Assembly (NCBI RefSeq): GCF_012913485.1
Contig: NZ_CP051774.1
Coordinates: 2,790,001-2,854,000 of the forward strand
From: Luteolibacter luteus
Lineage (GTDB): Bacteria; Verrucomicrobiota; Verrucomicrobiia; Verrucomicrobiales; Akkermansiaceae
Length of the DNA stretch: 64,000 nt
Direction of reading: 5' to 3'
Both the position numbers and the translations under genes were made by a program. The notes below the pieces were generated by a model. It was not told the DNA's origin. It saw only the letters and a list, made by a program, of their open reading frames with translations, and ran no database searches. The number at the start of each line of letters is the position of its first letter. The first letter of the stretch is position 1. Of this stretch, positions 54,618 to 62,935 are shown piece by piece.

Positions 54618-55907
54618 ATGAACCACGAATTCTCCAACATGGGCCGGCAGCTTGCCGGCGGCAGCGGCATCGAGGAACTCATGGAAGACCTCGGCAACGC
54701 CCTCGCCCACGGAGGACCGGACATCTGCATGCTCGGCGGCGGCCAACCTGCCCACATCCCGGAGGTGAATGCGATCTGGCGCCGCCGGATGGAGGAGATC
54801 CTGGCCGAGCCGGGCGCCTTGGAAAAGGTGGTGGCGAACTATGACCCTCCGCGCGGCAACCCGCGCTTCATCGCGGCGCTGGCAAATCTCTTCCGCAAGG
54901 AATTCGGCTGGCCGCTGGGCCCGGAGAATGTGGCGATCACCTCCGGCGGGCAGACGGCCTTCTTCTTCCTCTTCAACCTGCTGGCCGGTGAGATGCCGGA
55001 CGGCCGCCGCAAGAAGATCCTGCTGCCGCTGGTGCCGGAATACATCGGCTACGCGAACCAGGGCGCGGGCGGAGATCTCTTCCGCGCCGTGCCGCCGAAG
55101 ATCGAGAAGACCGGACGGCATGAGTTCAAATACCGCGTGGATTTCGATGCACTGGAAGTCACCGATGACATCGCCGCGATCTGCGTTTCCCGCCCGACGA
55201 ATCCGACCGGGAATGTGCTGACGGATGAGGAGATCGCGCGGCTTTCCGATCTGGCGAAGAGCCATGGCATCCCGCTGATCATCGACAATGCCTACGGCGC
55301 ACCCTTCCCGAACATCATCTTCACCGATGCGAAGCCGGTGTGGGAGGAACACATCATCCTCACCCTGAGCCTTTCGAAGATCGGCCTGCCGGGGACGCGC
55401 ACCGGCATCGTGGTGGCCCATCCGCGCATCGCCGCGGCCATGGCCTCCATGAGCTCGATCATCGGCCTCGCGAATCCGAACATCGGCCAGGCGATCGCCC
55501 TGCCGCTGGTGGAAAGCGGCGAGATCCTGAACATCGCGAATGAGACGGTGAAGCCCTTCTACATCGAGAAGTCCCGTCAGGCGCAGGACTTCGTGGCGGA
55601 GAGCTTCGGCGAGGACTTCGATTACTACATCCATCGTAGCGAGGGCGCCCTCTTCCTCTGGCTCTGGTTCCCCGGCCTGCCCATCACTTCCAGGGAGCTC
55701 TACGAGCGCCTGAAGAAGCGCGGCGTGCTGATCATCTCCGGCCACTACTTCTTCTTCGGCCACGACGACGAGACCTGGCGTCACCGCCACGAATGCCTGC
55801 GCATGACCTTCACCATGGACGAGACCATCGTGAAGCGCGGCATCCAGATCATCGGCGAGGAAGTCCGCCGCGCCCACGAAGAAGCCGGACAAACGGTAGG
55901 AGTGTAA
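54618..55907 (+). CDS. avtA: Valine-pyruvate aminotransferase
   Basis: A 429-residue PLP aminotransferase of the AvtA type, which exchanges the amino group between valine and pyruvate. The N terminus (FSNMGRQLAGGSGIEELMED, PDICMLGGGQPAHIPEVNAI) is diagnostic of AvtA. VANYDPPRGNPRFIAALANL, the PLP-binding aspartate region and the internal lysine block LTLSLSKIGLPGTRTGIVVA follow. SEGALFLWLWFPGLPITSRE and HYFFFGHDDETWRHRHECLR complete it. It links to the ilvD gene at the left edge only by pathway, not by position. It is followed by element copy D. Confidence 0.93.
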   Translation: MNHEFSNMGRQLAGGSGIEELMEDLGNALAHGGPDICMLGGGQPAHIPEVNAIWRRRMEEILAEPGALEKVVANYDPPRGNPRFIAALANLFRKEFGWPLGPENVAITSGGQTAFFFLFNLLAGEMPDGRRKKILLPLVPEYIGYANQGAGGDLFRAVPPKIEKTGRHEFKYRVDFDALEVTDDIAAICVSRPTNPTGNVLTDEEIARLSDLAKSHGIPLIIDNAYGAPFPNIIFTDAKPVWEEHIILTLSLSKIGLPGTRTGIVVAHPRIAAAMASMSSIIGLANPNIGQAIALPLVESGEILNIANETVKPFYIEKSRQAQDFVAESFGEDFDYYIHRSEGALFLWLWFPGLPITSRELYERLKKRGVLIISGHYFFFGHDDETWRHRHECLRMTFTMDETIVKRGIQIIGEEVRRAHEEAGQTVGV

Positions 55908-55963
55908 AGCGGAGCCCTTCTAACAGGGCCAAGGGCACGAAGCGACGCTCGATGCGGATTCAA

Positions 55964-56189
55964 CCATGTGCTCTTCCCCCGGGAGCGCGGAGGCTCCGCC
56001 CCGCAGAAGCAGCCCTTGAAGCAGACCGTTCATCCGTGTTCCTCCAAGAAGCCCTTCGCCTTGTTAGAAGCCGTTCCCGATGCGCTGAGGTGGCACCTTC
56101 CGGCTCCTCCTATCCTCCTCGATGAGACCGCGATGAAGGACCACTCTGCGGGGCGGAGCCTCCGCGCTCCCGGCAGAAGAGCACTCGGT
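55964..56189. repeat. 226-bp inverted-repeat element, copy D
   Basis: The same element in the opposite orientation to A and B, without flanking hairpins. Edges ATGTGCTCTTCCCCCGGGAG and the inverse CGGCAGAAGAGCACTCGGT. It aligns without gaps to the interiors of A and B. The plus-strand frame starting GTG at 55968 reads RERGGSAPQKQPLKQTVHPC, then RWHLPAPPILLDETAMKDHS. It fills most of the 295-bp gap between avtA and the 253-residue protein gene. TAACAGGGCCAAGGGC at 55921 is a further small repeat. Confidence 0.85.
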
Positions 56190-56202
56190 GATCCGCACCA
56201 GC

Positions 56203-56964
56203 TCACTTGGCCGAGCCAGTCGTATCGAAGAGCCGATAACCCAGCCGGTTGAAGTCCGCCATCGATCGGGTTCCGGAAGCAAAACTCTGACCAGTCGCTG
56301 GATTCTGAAGTTCGAAGGCAACTCTCCACGAATCCTTCGGCAGAATCTCTGGAGGAGGCTCACCTTCGACCACGTCAGGGGTCAGCCGGAGAACCACATC
56401 CGCCTTGCCTGCACCTAAGAGCGATGGATCGTTGGCAAACGACTCTGCGATCATTTTCGCTTCCGGAACGCCACTCGCTTTGAGTGCCTCCAAATAGGCG
56501 GAAGCGATCCTCTCGCCTTCGAGTTCGAAGGAATCAATCCGGTACCCAAAGGTCTGGCTTCTTGGATCATCGAAAACCGGATCCCGGCGCATCATGGAGA
56601 TCATCTTCTTCTCCAGCTCATCCTTTGCTGCCCGGTGTGCTTCCTTCAGAGCGATCACATGCTCGTCCGAGAGACCAAGCTCGCGCCGCAGGTAGGCCGT
56701 CGCTTCACCGCCTTTAAGCGCGAAGAGGACCTTCTCCGTCCGAATGGGGTCATCCTCCCTTCTTTCGGCGGGCTTGGAAGCTCGGTCCAACTTCTCCACA
56801 GGCCGTTGATCGACCGATTTCGAATCACGGCTCCGCCCGGCCCCGTCGGTGCCCGAAACCGGGCTGAGGGCCTGACCACCCACCAAATACGAAATGCCGC
56901 ACCCGGCCAGAAGGCCGAGCACGAAGAAGAGAACCTTGCCATGGGATGCATGACTTCCCGCCAT
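56203..56964 (-). CDS. Hypothetical membrane-anchored protein
   Basis: A 253-residue protein with one N-terminal membrane segment (VLFFVLGLLAGCGISYLVGG) and a long charged linker (residues 33-78, GAGRSRDSKSVDQRPVEKLD). Residues 80-150 are helical (ALKGGEATAYLRRELGLSDE, HVIALKEAHRAAKDELEKKM). The remainder (160-253) contains EGERIASAYLEALKASGVPE, VVLRLTPDVVEGEPPPEILP and ends LFDTTGSAK. The helical part resembles periplasmic metal- or stress-sensing Spy/CpxP-like proteins only loosely. No family is claimed. It ends 13 bp from element copy D. Confidence 0.68.
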   Translation of the reverse strand: MAGSHASHGKVLFFVLGLLAGCGISYLVGGQALSPVSGTDGAGRSRDSKSVDQRPVEKLDRASKPAERREDDPIRTEKVLFALKGGEATAYLRRELGLSDEHVIALKEAHRAAKDELEKKMISMMRRDPVFDDPRSQTFGYRIDSFELEGERIASAYLEALKASGVPEAKMIAESFANDPSLLGAGKADVVLRLTPDVVEGEPPPEILPKDSWRVAFELQNPATGQSFASGTRSMADFNRLGYRLFDTTGSAK

Positions 56965-57029
56965 ACCATCCCACGCTATTCCAGATCACTCCCTGCCAGA
57001 AGCGGAAATGCACCGGCCCTCTCAGTCCC

Positions 57030-57740
57030 TCAATCCGTCTTCAAAACCAGATCCTTGAACTGCACCACCATCGCCGGACCGGCATGGATCTGCAGCGCGA
57101 GGATGCCTTCCTTCGGCGCGTGCGCGGCATCGTTATCGGTCACATCGATGGTCTGCTTGCCATTGATGAAGTGCTGCACGTGATTGCCCTTCGCCACGAT
57201 CTTGTACTCGTTCCACTGCTCGTCCTTGATGCTGGCCTGGATGTCGTCCGACTTCCCCACCTCGCCGGTGACGTTCACCTTGAAGTCCTGGGACTTCGGA
57301 TCGGCAGGATTCTTCTCCACCGCATCGATGGACGTCTTCTGTCCGCGCTGCGCGAGAATGCCGCGGCCGCGCTCTTCATAGAGAATCCCGCTGTAGGTCT
57401 TCCCCGCTTCGAAGTCCGCTTGATAGCCAGCGACGATCGGACCGAAGTCACCCTTCGGCAGTTCCTTCGAGCGATACTGCACGCCGCTGTTACCCTTCTC
57501 GATCCGGTATTTGAAGGTGAGCTCGAAGTCACCCACCGTGCCGCCCTTCCAAATCAGGAAGGTATTGTGGCCGATCTTCGTTTCGCCGCTATCGCTGGTC
57601 TTGCCGGTGATCGCGCCGTCCTCGACCGACCAGAGCTTGGTGTTCCCTTCCCAACCAGTGAGGTCCTTGCCGTTGAAGAGTTTCGTTTCGCCAGCGTGAA
57701 GCGTGGCGGTGAAGGCGAGCAGCGCGGAGAGAAGTTTCAT
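57030..57740 (-). CDS. Secreted DUF1080 protein
   Basis: A 236-residue exported protein. Start at 57740 gives a signal peptide (MKLLSALLAFTATLHA). The longer frame upstream lacks sense. The mature part is a single DUF1080 (3-keto-disaccharide hydrolase-like) domain with the marker segments LFNGKDLTGWEGNTKLWSVE, GDFELTFKYRIEKGNSGVQY, SGILYEERGRGILAQRG, WNEYKIVAKGNHVQHFINGK and EGILALQIHAG. The fold is a concanavalin-like sandwich. Proteins of this family are abundant in Verrucomicrobiota and Planctomycetota and are thought to work on plant or algal glycans. It is separated from pyrE by 107 bp. Confidence 0.9.
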   Translation of the reverse strand: MKLLSALLAFTATLHAGETKLFNGKDLTGWEGNTKLWSVEDGAITGKTSDSGETKIGHNTFLIWKGGTVGDFELTFKYRIEKGNSGVQYRSKELPKGDFGPIVAGYQADFEAGKTYSGILYEERGRGILAQRGQKTSIDAVEKNPADPKSQDFKVNVTGEVGKSDDIQASIKDEQWNEYKIVAKGNHVQHFINGKQTIDVTDNDAAHAPKEGILALQIHAGPAMVVQFKDLVLKTD

Positions 57741-57847
57741 GGATTTAAATGCGGAACAATCGGATCGGTTCTTACGCATCGGCGAGCCTGAGGGTTTCAC
57801 ACTCCCAACGGAAGGGCGAAACCCGTCTGCATCCATGACGGATCGCC

Positions 57848-58414
57848 TCAGTCCAGCAGGGTGCTGCGGGAGTAGAGGGCGACGACCGGGATGCCGCGTG
57901 CCTCGATCGCTTGGCGGCCACCTTCCTCGCGATCCACGAGGACCAGGGCAAAGGCGACCTTTCCGCCCTCACGCTCGATCACGTCGATGGCCTTCAGGGT
58001 GGAACCGCCCGTGGTGATCACGTCATCGACCACGATCACCGTCTGGCCTTCGGCGAAATTCCCCTCAATCTGCTTGCCGCGGCCGTGGCCCTTCGGCTCC
58101 TTGCGGACGACGAAAACTTGGAGCGCCTCGTCCGGGTTCTCGACCGCGCTGGTCATGCCAACCGCAAGGGAGATGGGATCCGCGCCGAGGGTCATGCCAC
58201 CGATGGACGCGATCTGGAGGCCCTCGGCCTTGATCTTTTCACGGACCGCAGCCCAGCCGAGCTTGCCGATGAGATTGGCTCCGAAGGGATCGAGCGCGGT
58301 GACGCGGCAATCGATGTAGAGATCACTCTGCGCCCCGGAGGCTAGGGTGAAGGTGCCGGTGCGGACGGACTTTTCGAGAAGGATGGCTTTCAGCGCGGCG
58401 GCGGTGTCGGACAT
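57848..58414 (-). CDS. pyrE: Orotate phosphoribosyltransferase
   Basis: A 188-residue enzyme of pyrimidine synthesis that joins orotate to PRPP to give OMP. The PRPP signature is VIVVDDVITTGGSTLKAIDV. The substrate loop region RKEPKGHGRGKQIEGNFAEG follows VFVVRKEP. N-terminal TFTLASGAQSDLYIDCRVTA is the family start. Length is normal. It works in the same pathway as carB at 15.6-18.9 kb, but the genes are far apart. Confidence 0.95.
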   Translation of the reverse strand: MSDTAAALKAILLEKSVRTGTFTLASGAQSDLYIDCRVTALDPFGANLIGKLGWAAVREKIKAEGLQIASIGGMTLGADPISLAVGMTSAVENPDEALQVFVVRKEPKGHGRGKQIEGNFAEGQTVIVVDDVITTGGSTLKAIDVIEREGGKVAFALVLVDREEGGRQAIEARGIPVVALYSRSTLLD

Positions 58415-58515
58415 GGGAGGGAGAGTTCAGGGACAAGGGGTAAGAGTCCAGAGCAAGTCGGCGGGAATTGGATTCGACGCCTGCCCTGCTCTCCCGCCAC
58501 GATGCCGGGGAAATC

Positions 58516-58848
58516 ATGGCGGTGAAGTTACCAGACCTAAAGGCAGAGGCTCCGAAGCAGGCAAAGAGCTTCAAGTGGATGATCGGCTTTTCCGTGGCCG
58601 CAGTGGCCGCCTTCTACGGACGCGTGGCCTTGGTGATGTGGGGGCAGGAACAGCTGAAGCAGCGCTTCGCCAGCTCCGACAAGAGCGAGGCCGCCCTGAA
58701 GGCGATGGAAAGCTTCAGGGAACAGGTCACCGTCGGCGAGCAGCTCTGCTGGCTCTTGCTGACCGCCTGCTTCATGGGCTTCCTGATCAGCGCCGTCTTC
58801 TGGATCCGGGGGCTGAAGACCATCAAGACAGGCGGGAAACGCCGATGA
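58516..58848 (+). CDS. Small two-helix membrane protein, hypothetical
   Basis: A 110-residue protein starting at 58516 (MAVKLPDLKAEAPKQAKSFK). Transmembrane segments: MIGFSVAAVAAFYGRVALVM and CWLLLTACFMGFLISAVFWI. A helical, charged loop between them contains SDKSEAALKAMESFREQVTV. It ends in a basic tail (LKTIKTGGKRR). No family is recognised. A GCGGACA-CTCC-TGTCCGC stem near 58901 follows the gene but lacks a T-run. Confidence 0.65.
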   Translation: MAVKLPDLKAEAPKQAKSFKWMIGFSVAAVAAFYGRVALVMWGQEQLKQRFASSDKSEAALKAMESFREQVTVGEQLCWLLLTACFMGFLISAVFWIRGLKTIKTGGKRR

Positions 58849-58956
58849 GCTCGCTCCCCGCCGAAGCTTAAGAAAAACGAATCAATTTTTCGCCCAAGAG
58901 CGGACACTCCTGTCCGCCTCCCGACACGCCCACCCGGACGACTGCCGTGTCGATCA

Positions 58957-59140
58957 CCCTGTTGCTCTTCGGCCCGGGAGCGCGGAGGCTCCGCCCCGCA
59001 GAGCGGTCCTAGGTGGTTGTCGTTGTTCCGAGGCTAGAAATCGCCCTTCTCACGTAACGAGGGGCAGCCAAGAAGAAGGCACCGTTTGTTACCATTCTAC
59101 GGGCCGGAGCCTCCGCGTTCCCGGCAGAAGAGCACCTTCC
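58957..59140. repeat. Degenerate copy E of the 226-bp inverted-repeat element
   Basis: Left edge CACCCTGTTGCTCTTCGGCC plus GGGAGCGCGGAGGCTCCGCC, and right edge with the matching CGGAGCCTCCGCGTTCCCGG arm, flank a shortened, unalignable interior. It lies in the 358-bp gap between the small membrane protein gene and rpmA, next to the rpmA terminator. It looks like an old, decayed copy. Confidence 0.7.
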
Positions 59141-59147
59141 CGGACAC

Positions 59148-59179
59148 AAAAAAGCCGCCTACCCTTGCGGGAGACGGCT
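59148..59179 (-). terminator. Rho-independent terminator of rplU-rpmA
   Basis: On the minus strand AGCCGTCT...AGGCGGCT form an imperfect stem followed by TTTTTTGTG, 28 bp past the rpmA stop. It ends the ribosomal-protein pair. Confidence 0.7.
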
Positions 59180-59206
59180 GATTTGAAATCCTTTCGGAGC
59201 GTTCGC

Positions 59207-59464
59207 TTAGTTAGCGGTCGCTTCGGCGCTCACGTTGACGCGGCGGCCTTCCTTGTCGAAGAACACGCGGCCATCAACCACAGCGAAGATGGTGTGATCC
59301 TTACCGATGCCAACACCGCGGCCTGGATGCCACTTGGTGCCGCGCTGGCGGATGATGATGTTGCCCGGGATGACAGCCTCGCCACCGAACTTCTTCACGC
59401 CGAGGCGCTTGGAGCGGGAGTCGCGACCGTTCTTGACGGAGCCTTGACCTTTCTTATGAGCCAT
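59207..59464 (-). CDS. rpmA: Large ribosomal subunit protein bL27
   Basis: An 85-residue bL27. The N terminus [20 protein letters not shown], then [20 protein letters not shown] and [20 protein letters not shown] are the highly conserved signature of this peptidyl-transferase-proximal protein. It follows rplU on the same strand, the order conserved in bacteria, with 30 bp between them. Confidence 0.97.
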   Translation of the reverse strand: MAHKKGQGSVKNGRDSRSKRLGVKKFGGEAVIPGNIIIRQRGTKWHPGRGVGIGKDHTIFAVVDGRVFFDKEGRRVNVSAEATAN

Positions 59465-59494
59465 GAGAGTGGGAAATTAGGAAGTGATTGGTTC

Positions 59495-59806
59495 TCAACC
59501 AGCGATGGAGGTGATCTCCAGCTTGGTGAGGTGGCGGCGGAAGCCCTTGGTCTTGTGGAAACCCTTGCGGCGCTTGAACTTGAAGGCAACGCCCTTCGGT
59601 CCGCGATGCTGCTGGACAACCTTGGCCGTCACGCTGGCTCCGGAGACAAGCGGGGCACCAAGCTTGATGCTATCGCCTTCACCGACCATCAGAACGTCGA
59701 AGGTAAGTTCGGAATCGACTTCGACATCGAGCTTCTCGACGTCGATCTTGTCGCCCTGCTGGACGCGGTATTGCTTACCGCCGGTTTTGATCACTGCGTA
59801 GGCCAT
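59495..59806 (-). CDS. rplU: Large ribosomal subunit protein bL21
   Basis: A 103-residue bL21. Start at 59806 gives the standard N terminus MAYAVIKTGGKQYRVQQGDK. The open frame upstream is not coding. The C-terminal KFKRRKGFHKTKGFRRHLTK is the typical basic tail. It is the first gene of the rplU-rpmA pair and divergent from tsaE. Confidence 0.96.
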   Translation of the reverse strand: MAYAVIKTGGKQYRVQQGDKIDVEKLDVEVDSELTFDVLMVGEGDSIKLGAPLVSGASVTAKVVQQHRGPKGVAFKFKRRKGFHKTKGFRRHLTKLEITSIAG

Positions 59807-59937
59807 GGCCGTAGAAGAAAGGGATTCGGGATCCAACCCGGGAGCCGGGCGGGCGGGGAGATCACCACGGGTCCGCCAAGACGGCAAGGGAATTTTTTGA
59901 AATCGACGTTCTCCGGTAGATCGGGTTTTTGCGGGGC

Positions 59938-60378
59938 ATGGATCGGATCGTCCGTGACGAGGCGGAAATGGAAGCGCTGGGCGAGACCATCGCGACCGGG
60001 CTGGAACCGGGGTCGGTGCTGGCGCTGGTAGGCGGGCTGGGAGCGGGCAAGACCCGCTTTGTCAAAGGGTTGGCAAGGGGCGCAGGCTTCCAAGGGGAGG
60101 TGACGAGCCCGACCTTTTCCCTCGTTCATGAGTACCGGGGCGGGCGACTGCCGGTCTTCCACTTCGATCTCTATCGCCTGAAGGATGAGGAAGAATTGCT
60201 CGGAATCGGCTGGGACGAGTTTTTCGACGAGCCGGGCGTGGTGATCGCCGAATGGGCGGATCTTTTCCCGGATCTGATCCCTGCCGGTGCCCGGTGGCTG
60301 CACTTTGAGGTGCTGCCGGAGGGCGGACGGCGGGTGCGTCAATTGCCCCCAAGTCCTGCCGTGCGACCGACCGCCTGA
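59938..60378 (+). CDS. tsaE: tRNA threonylcarbamoyladenosine biosynthesis ATPase TsaE
   Basis: A 146-residue P-loop protein needed, with TsaB and TsaD, for the t6A37 modification of ANN-decoding tRNAs. Walker A is LVGGLGAGKTRFVKGLARG. VTSPTFSLVHEYRGGRLPVF and HFDLYRLKDEEELLGIGWDE are the family core, with VVIAEWADLFPDLIP after them. Start ATG at 59938. A TTG at 59929 is also in frame. The 3' end overlaps a small lipoprotein gene on the other strand. Confidence 0.95.
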   Translation: MDRIVRDEAEMEALGETIATGLEPGSVLALVGGLGAGKTRFVKGLARGAGFQGEVTSPTFSLVHEYRGGRLPVFHFDLYRLKDEEELLGIGWDEFFDEPGVVIAEWADLFPDLIPAGARWLHFEVLPEGGRRVRQLPPSPAVRPTA

Positions 60379-60482
60379 ACCATGCGGTTGGCCATGTTTT
60401 GCACGCCTTGGGCGGTGCTGCAGGAGGAGAGCAGAAGCGCCGCCAAGCCGGCAGCGGCATAGGAGATCAGGCGGGCTTTCAT
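60339..60482 (-). CDS. Tiny entericidin-like lipoprotein
   Basis: A 47-residue lipoprotein (MKARLISYAAAGLAALLLSS then a Cys at residue 21). The mature peptide is only about 27 residues (STAQGVQNMANRMVQAVG and a short Gly-rich tail), the size and layout of entericidin-type peptides, with the A-x-G-x-G-x-D/N spacing partly kept. The last 40 bases overlap the 3' end of tsaE on the opposite strand. Its expression is unproven. Confidence 0.6.
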   Translation of the reverse strand: MKARLISYAAAGLAALLLSSCSTAQGVQNMANRMVQAVGRTAGLGGN

Positions 60483-60532
60483 GGCAGCGCAGAGTAGGGC
60501 GCGGTGGAAAGCGGTCAATCTAGCAGTTGGCT

Positions 60533-61324
60533 TCAGGAATCCGCGAAAACCCGGAGGAAGGCGCTCATTTCCTCGTCCGGACGGCAGAGGATGACATCGA
60601 AAGGCTGGAGTTGGCCGTCCGTGAGGTAGCAATTTCGGCGCTCCGCATCGATCGCCATGACACCGAAGGCGTAGTTGAAGAAAATCGTATGCCCGGAGGG
60701 ATCCTTCAGGCGGGTCCAGCCTGACAGCAGGAACGCCTCTTCAATATCCCGAGGGTCCGCCGGGGTCCCGTGATATTGGGGCTGCGTGATACCAAAGGAA
60801 ACCTTCCCGTCCGGCCATTGAATCACCGAGACCAGCCGAACGTCGTCCCCAAATACTTCGTTCGATGCTCTCCACCGCTCCAAATACTCCAAGGGAATTC
60901 CATGGATGAACTCAATGGAGCTTCGCGTCCGCACCGGCCCCGGCTCTCCCCGAAGATCGGCTGCCGGAATCGCCAGCAGCGCGGGAACCAAGCCGAAGCC
61001 GGGAGGATTGGTGATCTTATGGTAGCGCTTCTCTTCCGGAGAGAAATCGACGACGTGCTCTGTCCCGCTCCAAAGGTCGGGCTCGGTCTGCCGGAAATCG
61101 ATCCAGTCGAAAGACGGCCGTCTCAGGATTCCAAGCTCGTCAGCCAAAGCAACCGCTTGCTCGGCTTCTCCTTGGATGCGGGAGGGCCGGTCAGCCCCAT
61201 CGCGTCCGCAGTCGTGCGCACAGCGGTCGCGTAATCGCTCGAGGAAGGCTTCAAGCGAATCGGCTGATCCGCTGAAACCTTCACCGCTGGCGATGGCGCT
61301 TTTTTTTCCCGACTCACGACTCAT
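60533..61324 (-). CDS. Hypothetical protein, polyvalent-kinase-like
   Basis: A 263-residue cytoplasmic-looking protein. After a variable N terminus rich in Ser and Arg, residues 70-260 show a sequence flow, RYHKITNPPGFGLVPALLAI, SIEFIHGIPLEYLERWRASN, VSVIQWPDGKVSFGITQPQY, FFNYAFGVMAIDAERRNCYL and LQPFDVILCRPDEEM. This recalls kinase-like 'polyvalent protein' domains found in phage and polymorphic-toxin contexts, in which a late DA-x-x-x-N and DV segment replaces the catalytic loop. This is a remote match made by eye. It lies between the lipoprotein and MATE genes, and is not visibly linked to either. Confidence 0.55.
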   Translation of the reverse strand: MSRESGKKSAIASGEGFSGSADSLEAFLERLRDRCAHDCGRDGADRPSRIQGEAEQAVALADELGILRRPSFDWIDFRQTEPDLWSGTEHVVDFSPEEKRYHKITNPPGFGLVPALLAIPAADLRGEPGPVRTRSSIEFIHGIPLEYLERWRASNEVFGDDVRLVSVIQWPDGKVSFGITQPQYHGTPADPRDIEEAFLLSGWTRLKDPSGHTIFFNYAFGVMAIDAERRNCYLTDGQLQPFDVILCRPDEEMSAFLRVFADS

Positions 61325-61350
61325 CTAGAATAGCGACAAGGCTGGCGTCG

Positions 61351-62700
61351 TCAATGGATTGCTCCCGCCGCTGTCTTCTGCCAGATCCGCCGGCCGAGGA
61401 GCACCGCGGTCATCGTCAGGCCCACGGTGATGCCCCACCACATGCCGGTGACGCCCATCTGCAGCGGATAGGCGAAAACCCAGCCGAGCGGGATGGAAAC
61501 CACCCAGTAAGCCCAGAACGCGATCCAAGCCGGTGTGTGGACATCATCGAGCCCGCGAAGCGCCCCGGCGGAGATGATCTGGAGCGCATCGCAGAACTGG
61601 AAGGCCGCGGCCACGATCAGGAGCTTCGCCGCCACGTCCAGCACCGAGGGGTCCTCGATGAAGGCGCGCGCGATCTCGCGATCGAACACGATGAAGGAAG
61701 TCGCGCTCAGGACCGTGAAGATAATCCCCATCCCCCAGCCGCTGAGTACGATCGGGCGCATGGTGTCATAGGTTTTCGCACCCAGTGCCTCGCCCATCCG
61801 GACGGTGAGGGCCATGGAAACGCCCAGCGGGACCATGAAAATGGTGGCTGCGCAGGTAATCGCCACTTGGTGGGATGCCATCGCCGCCTGGCCCATATTT
61901 CCGATGATCAGGCTGGCCGCCACGAAGGCACTAACCTCCGCAAGGAGCTGCATGCTGGCTGGGAAGCCGGTACGCAGCAGGTCCTTCAAAGCCGGCCAAT
62001 CCGGTGCGCGGAACCAGCGGATCGGGACCCACTCCTTCATGCCGGGATCCCTGACGCACCACCAGATCATGCAGCCGAGCGAAAGCGTGCGGGAGAAGAT
62101 CGTGGAAAGCGCTGCTCCCTCCAGCCCCAGACGCGGCGCGCCCCAGTGGCCGAAAATGAACATCCAGTTCAGCAGGATATCCAGGAACACCGCGCCAATG
62201 GAGATCCAGAAGACCGGCCAAGGCCGATTCATCGCGTCGGCGTGATTTTTCACCGCCATGGAGGCCATGGCCGGGATCATCGAGACGGCGATCAGCACGA
62301 AGAAATTCGGCACCACCGCGATCACCTTCGGGTCCTGCTTGAAAAGCCCGAGGAAGGGTAGCAGGGCGAAGGCGAGAGCGACGGTGAGGACTCCGAGCGC
62401 CAAGGTGATATAGAGGCCATGTCTCAACGCGGCACGAGCGGTGGCAGGCTCATTCGCGCCACGGGCGAAGGACACGCGGATGGAAACGGCCATCGACATG
62501 CCGATACCAAACATCATCGGGAGGTAGATGATCGTGTTCGCGAAAGAGGAGGCCGCGAGTTCGGTCACGCCAAGCCAGCCGAGCATCATGGTATCGGAAA
62601 GACCGATGAGCATCTGGCCGAGTTGGCCGATGATCAGAGGGGCGGCGAGCCGCAGGGTGGTACGGCTTTCATCAAGAATACGGGAAACGGGAAAATTCAT
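61351..62700 (-). CDS. MATE-family multidrug/metabolite exporter
   Basis: A 449-residue integral membrane transporter with about twelve helices, moving cationic drugs or metabolites out against Na+ or H+. Start at 62700 (MNFPVSRILDESRTTLRLAA). The open frame upstream passes a terminator and is not used. Family features are PLIIGQLGQMLIGLSDTMML in the first helix pair, ASMAVKNHADAMNRPWPVFW, GAPRLGLEGAALSTIFSRTL and the matching second half (IGNMGQAAMASHQVAITCAA, VPLGVSMALTVRMGEALGAK). Length and layout fit the NorM group. The substrate is unknown. Confidence 0.92.
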   Translation of the reverse strand: MNFPVSRILDESRTTLRLAAPLIIGQLGQMLIGLSDTMMLGWLGVTELAASSFANTIIYLPMMFGIGMSMAVSIRVSFARGANEPATARAALRHGLYITLALGVLTVALAFALLPFLGLFKQDPKVIAVVPNFFVLIAVSMIPAMASMAVKNHADAMNRPWPVFWISIGAVFLDILLNWMFIFGHWGAPRLGLEGAALSTIFSRTLSLGCMIWWCVRDPGMKEWVPIRWFRAPDWPALKDLLRTGFPASMQLLAEVSAFVAASLIIGNMGQAAMASHQVAITCAATIFMVPLGVSMALTVRMGEALGAKTYDTMRPIVLSGWGMGIIFTVLSATSFIVFDREIARAFIEDPSVLDVAAKLLIVAAAFQFCDALQIISAGALRGLDDVHTPAWIAFWAYWVVSIPLGWVFAYPLQMGVTGMWWGITVGLTMTAVLLGRRIWQKTAAGAIH

Positions 62701-62725
62701 GGAGATGCGGAACTGAAAATTCGGG

Positions 62726-62760
62726 AAAACAAAAAGCCCGCCAGGACGAGCCAAGCGGGC
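62726..62760 (-). terminator. Rho-independent terminator after the SGNH lipoprotein gene
   Basis: On the minus strand GCCCGC...GCGGGC (62736-62760, 13-base loop) is followed by TTTTTGTTTT. It lies between the SGNH gene stop (62936) and the MATE start, and probably ends transcripts coming from the former. No other feature is seen in 62761-62935. Confidence 0.7.
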
Positions 62761-62935
62761 GGGGACAAGCGATGATTGATCTCAATTCCGATCCGTTACG
62801 CATTGCCCCCGCTACCGGCGACGCCGGCAATTGCGGATGGGATGCGGAACTTGTTCATAGACGGAGCGACGCTAGCGGCAGGCGCCGGAGTGTCAAACCG
62901 GGAAATCGCGCGGACAGGCGGACCCGCGGCCGGTC

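Noticed and set aside
46664..59140. The 226-bp elements as a full insertion sequence
   Set aside because: No transposase-size frame or DDE motif is present. They could at most be non-autonomous.
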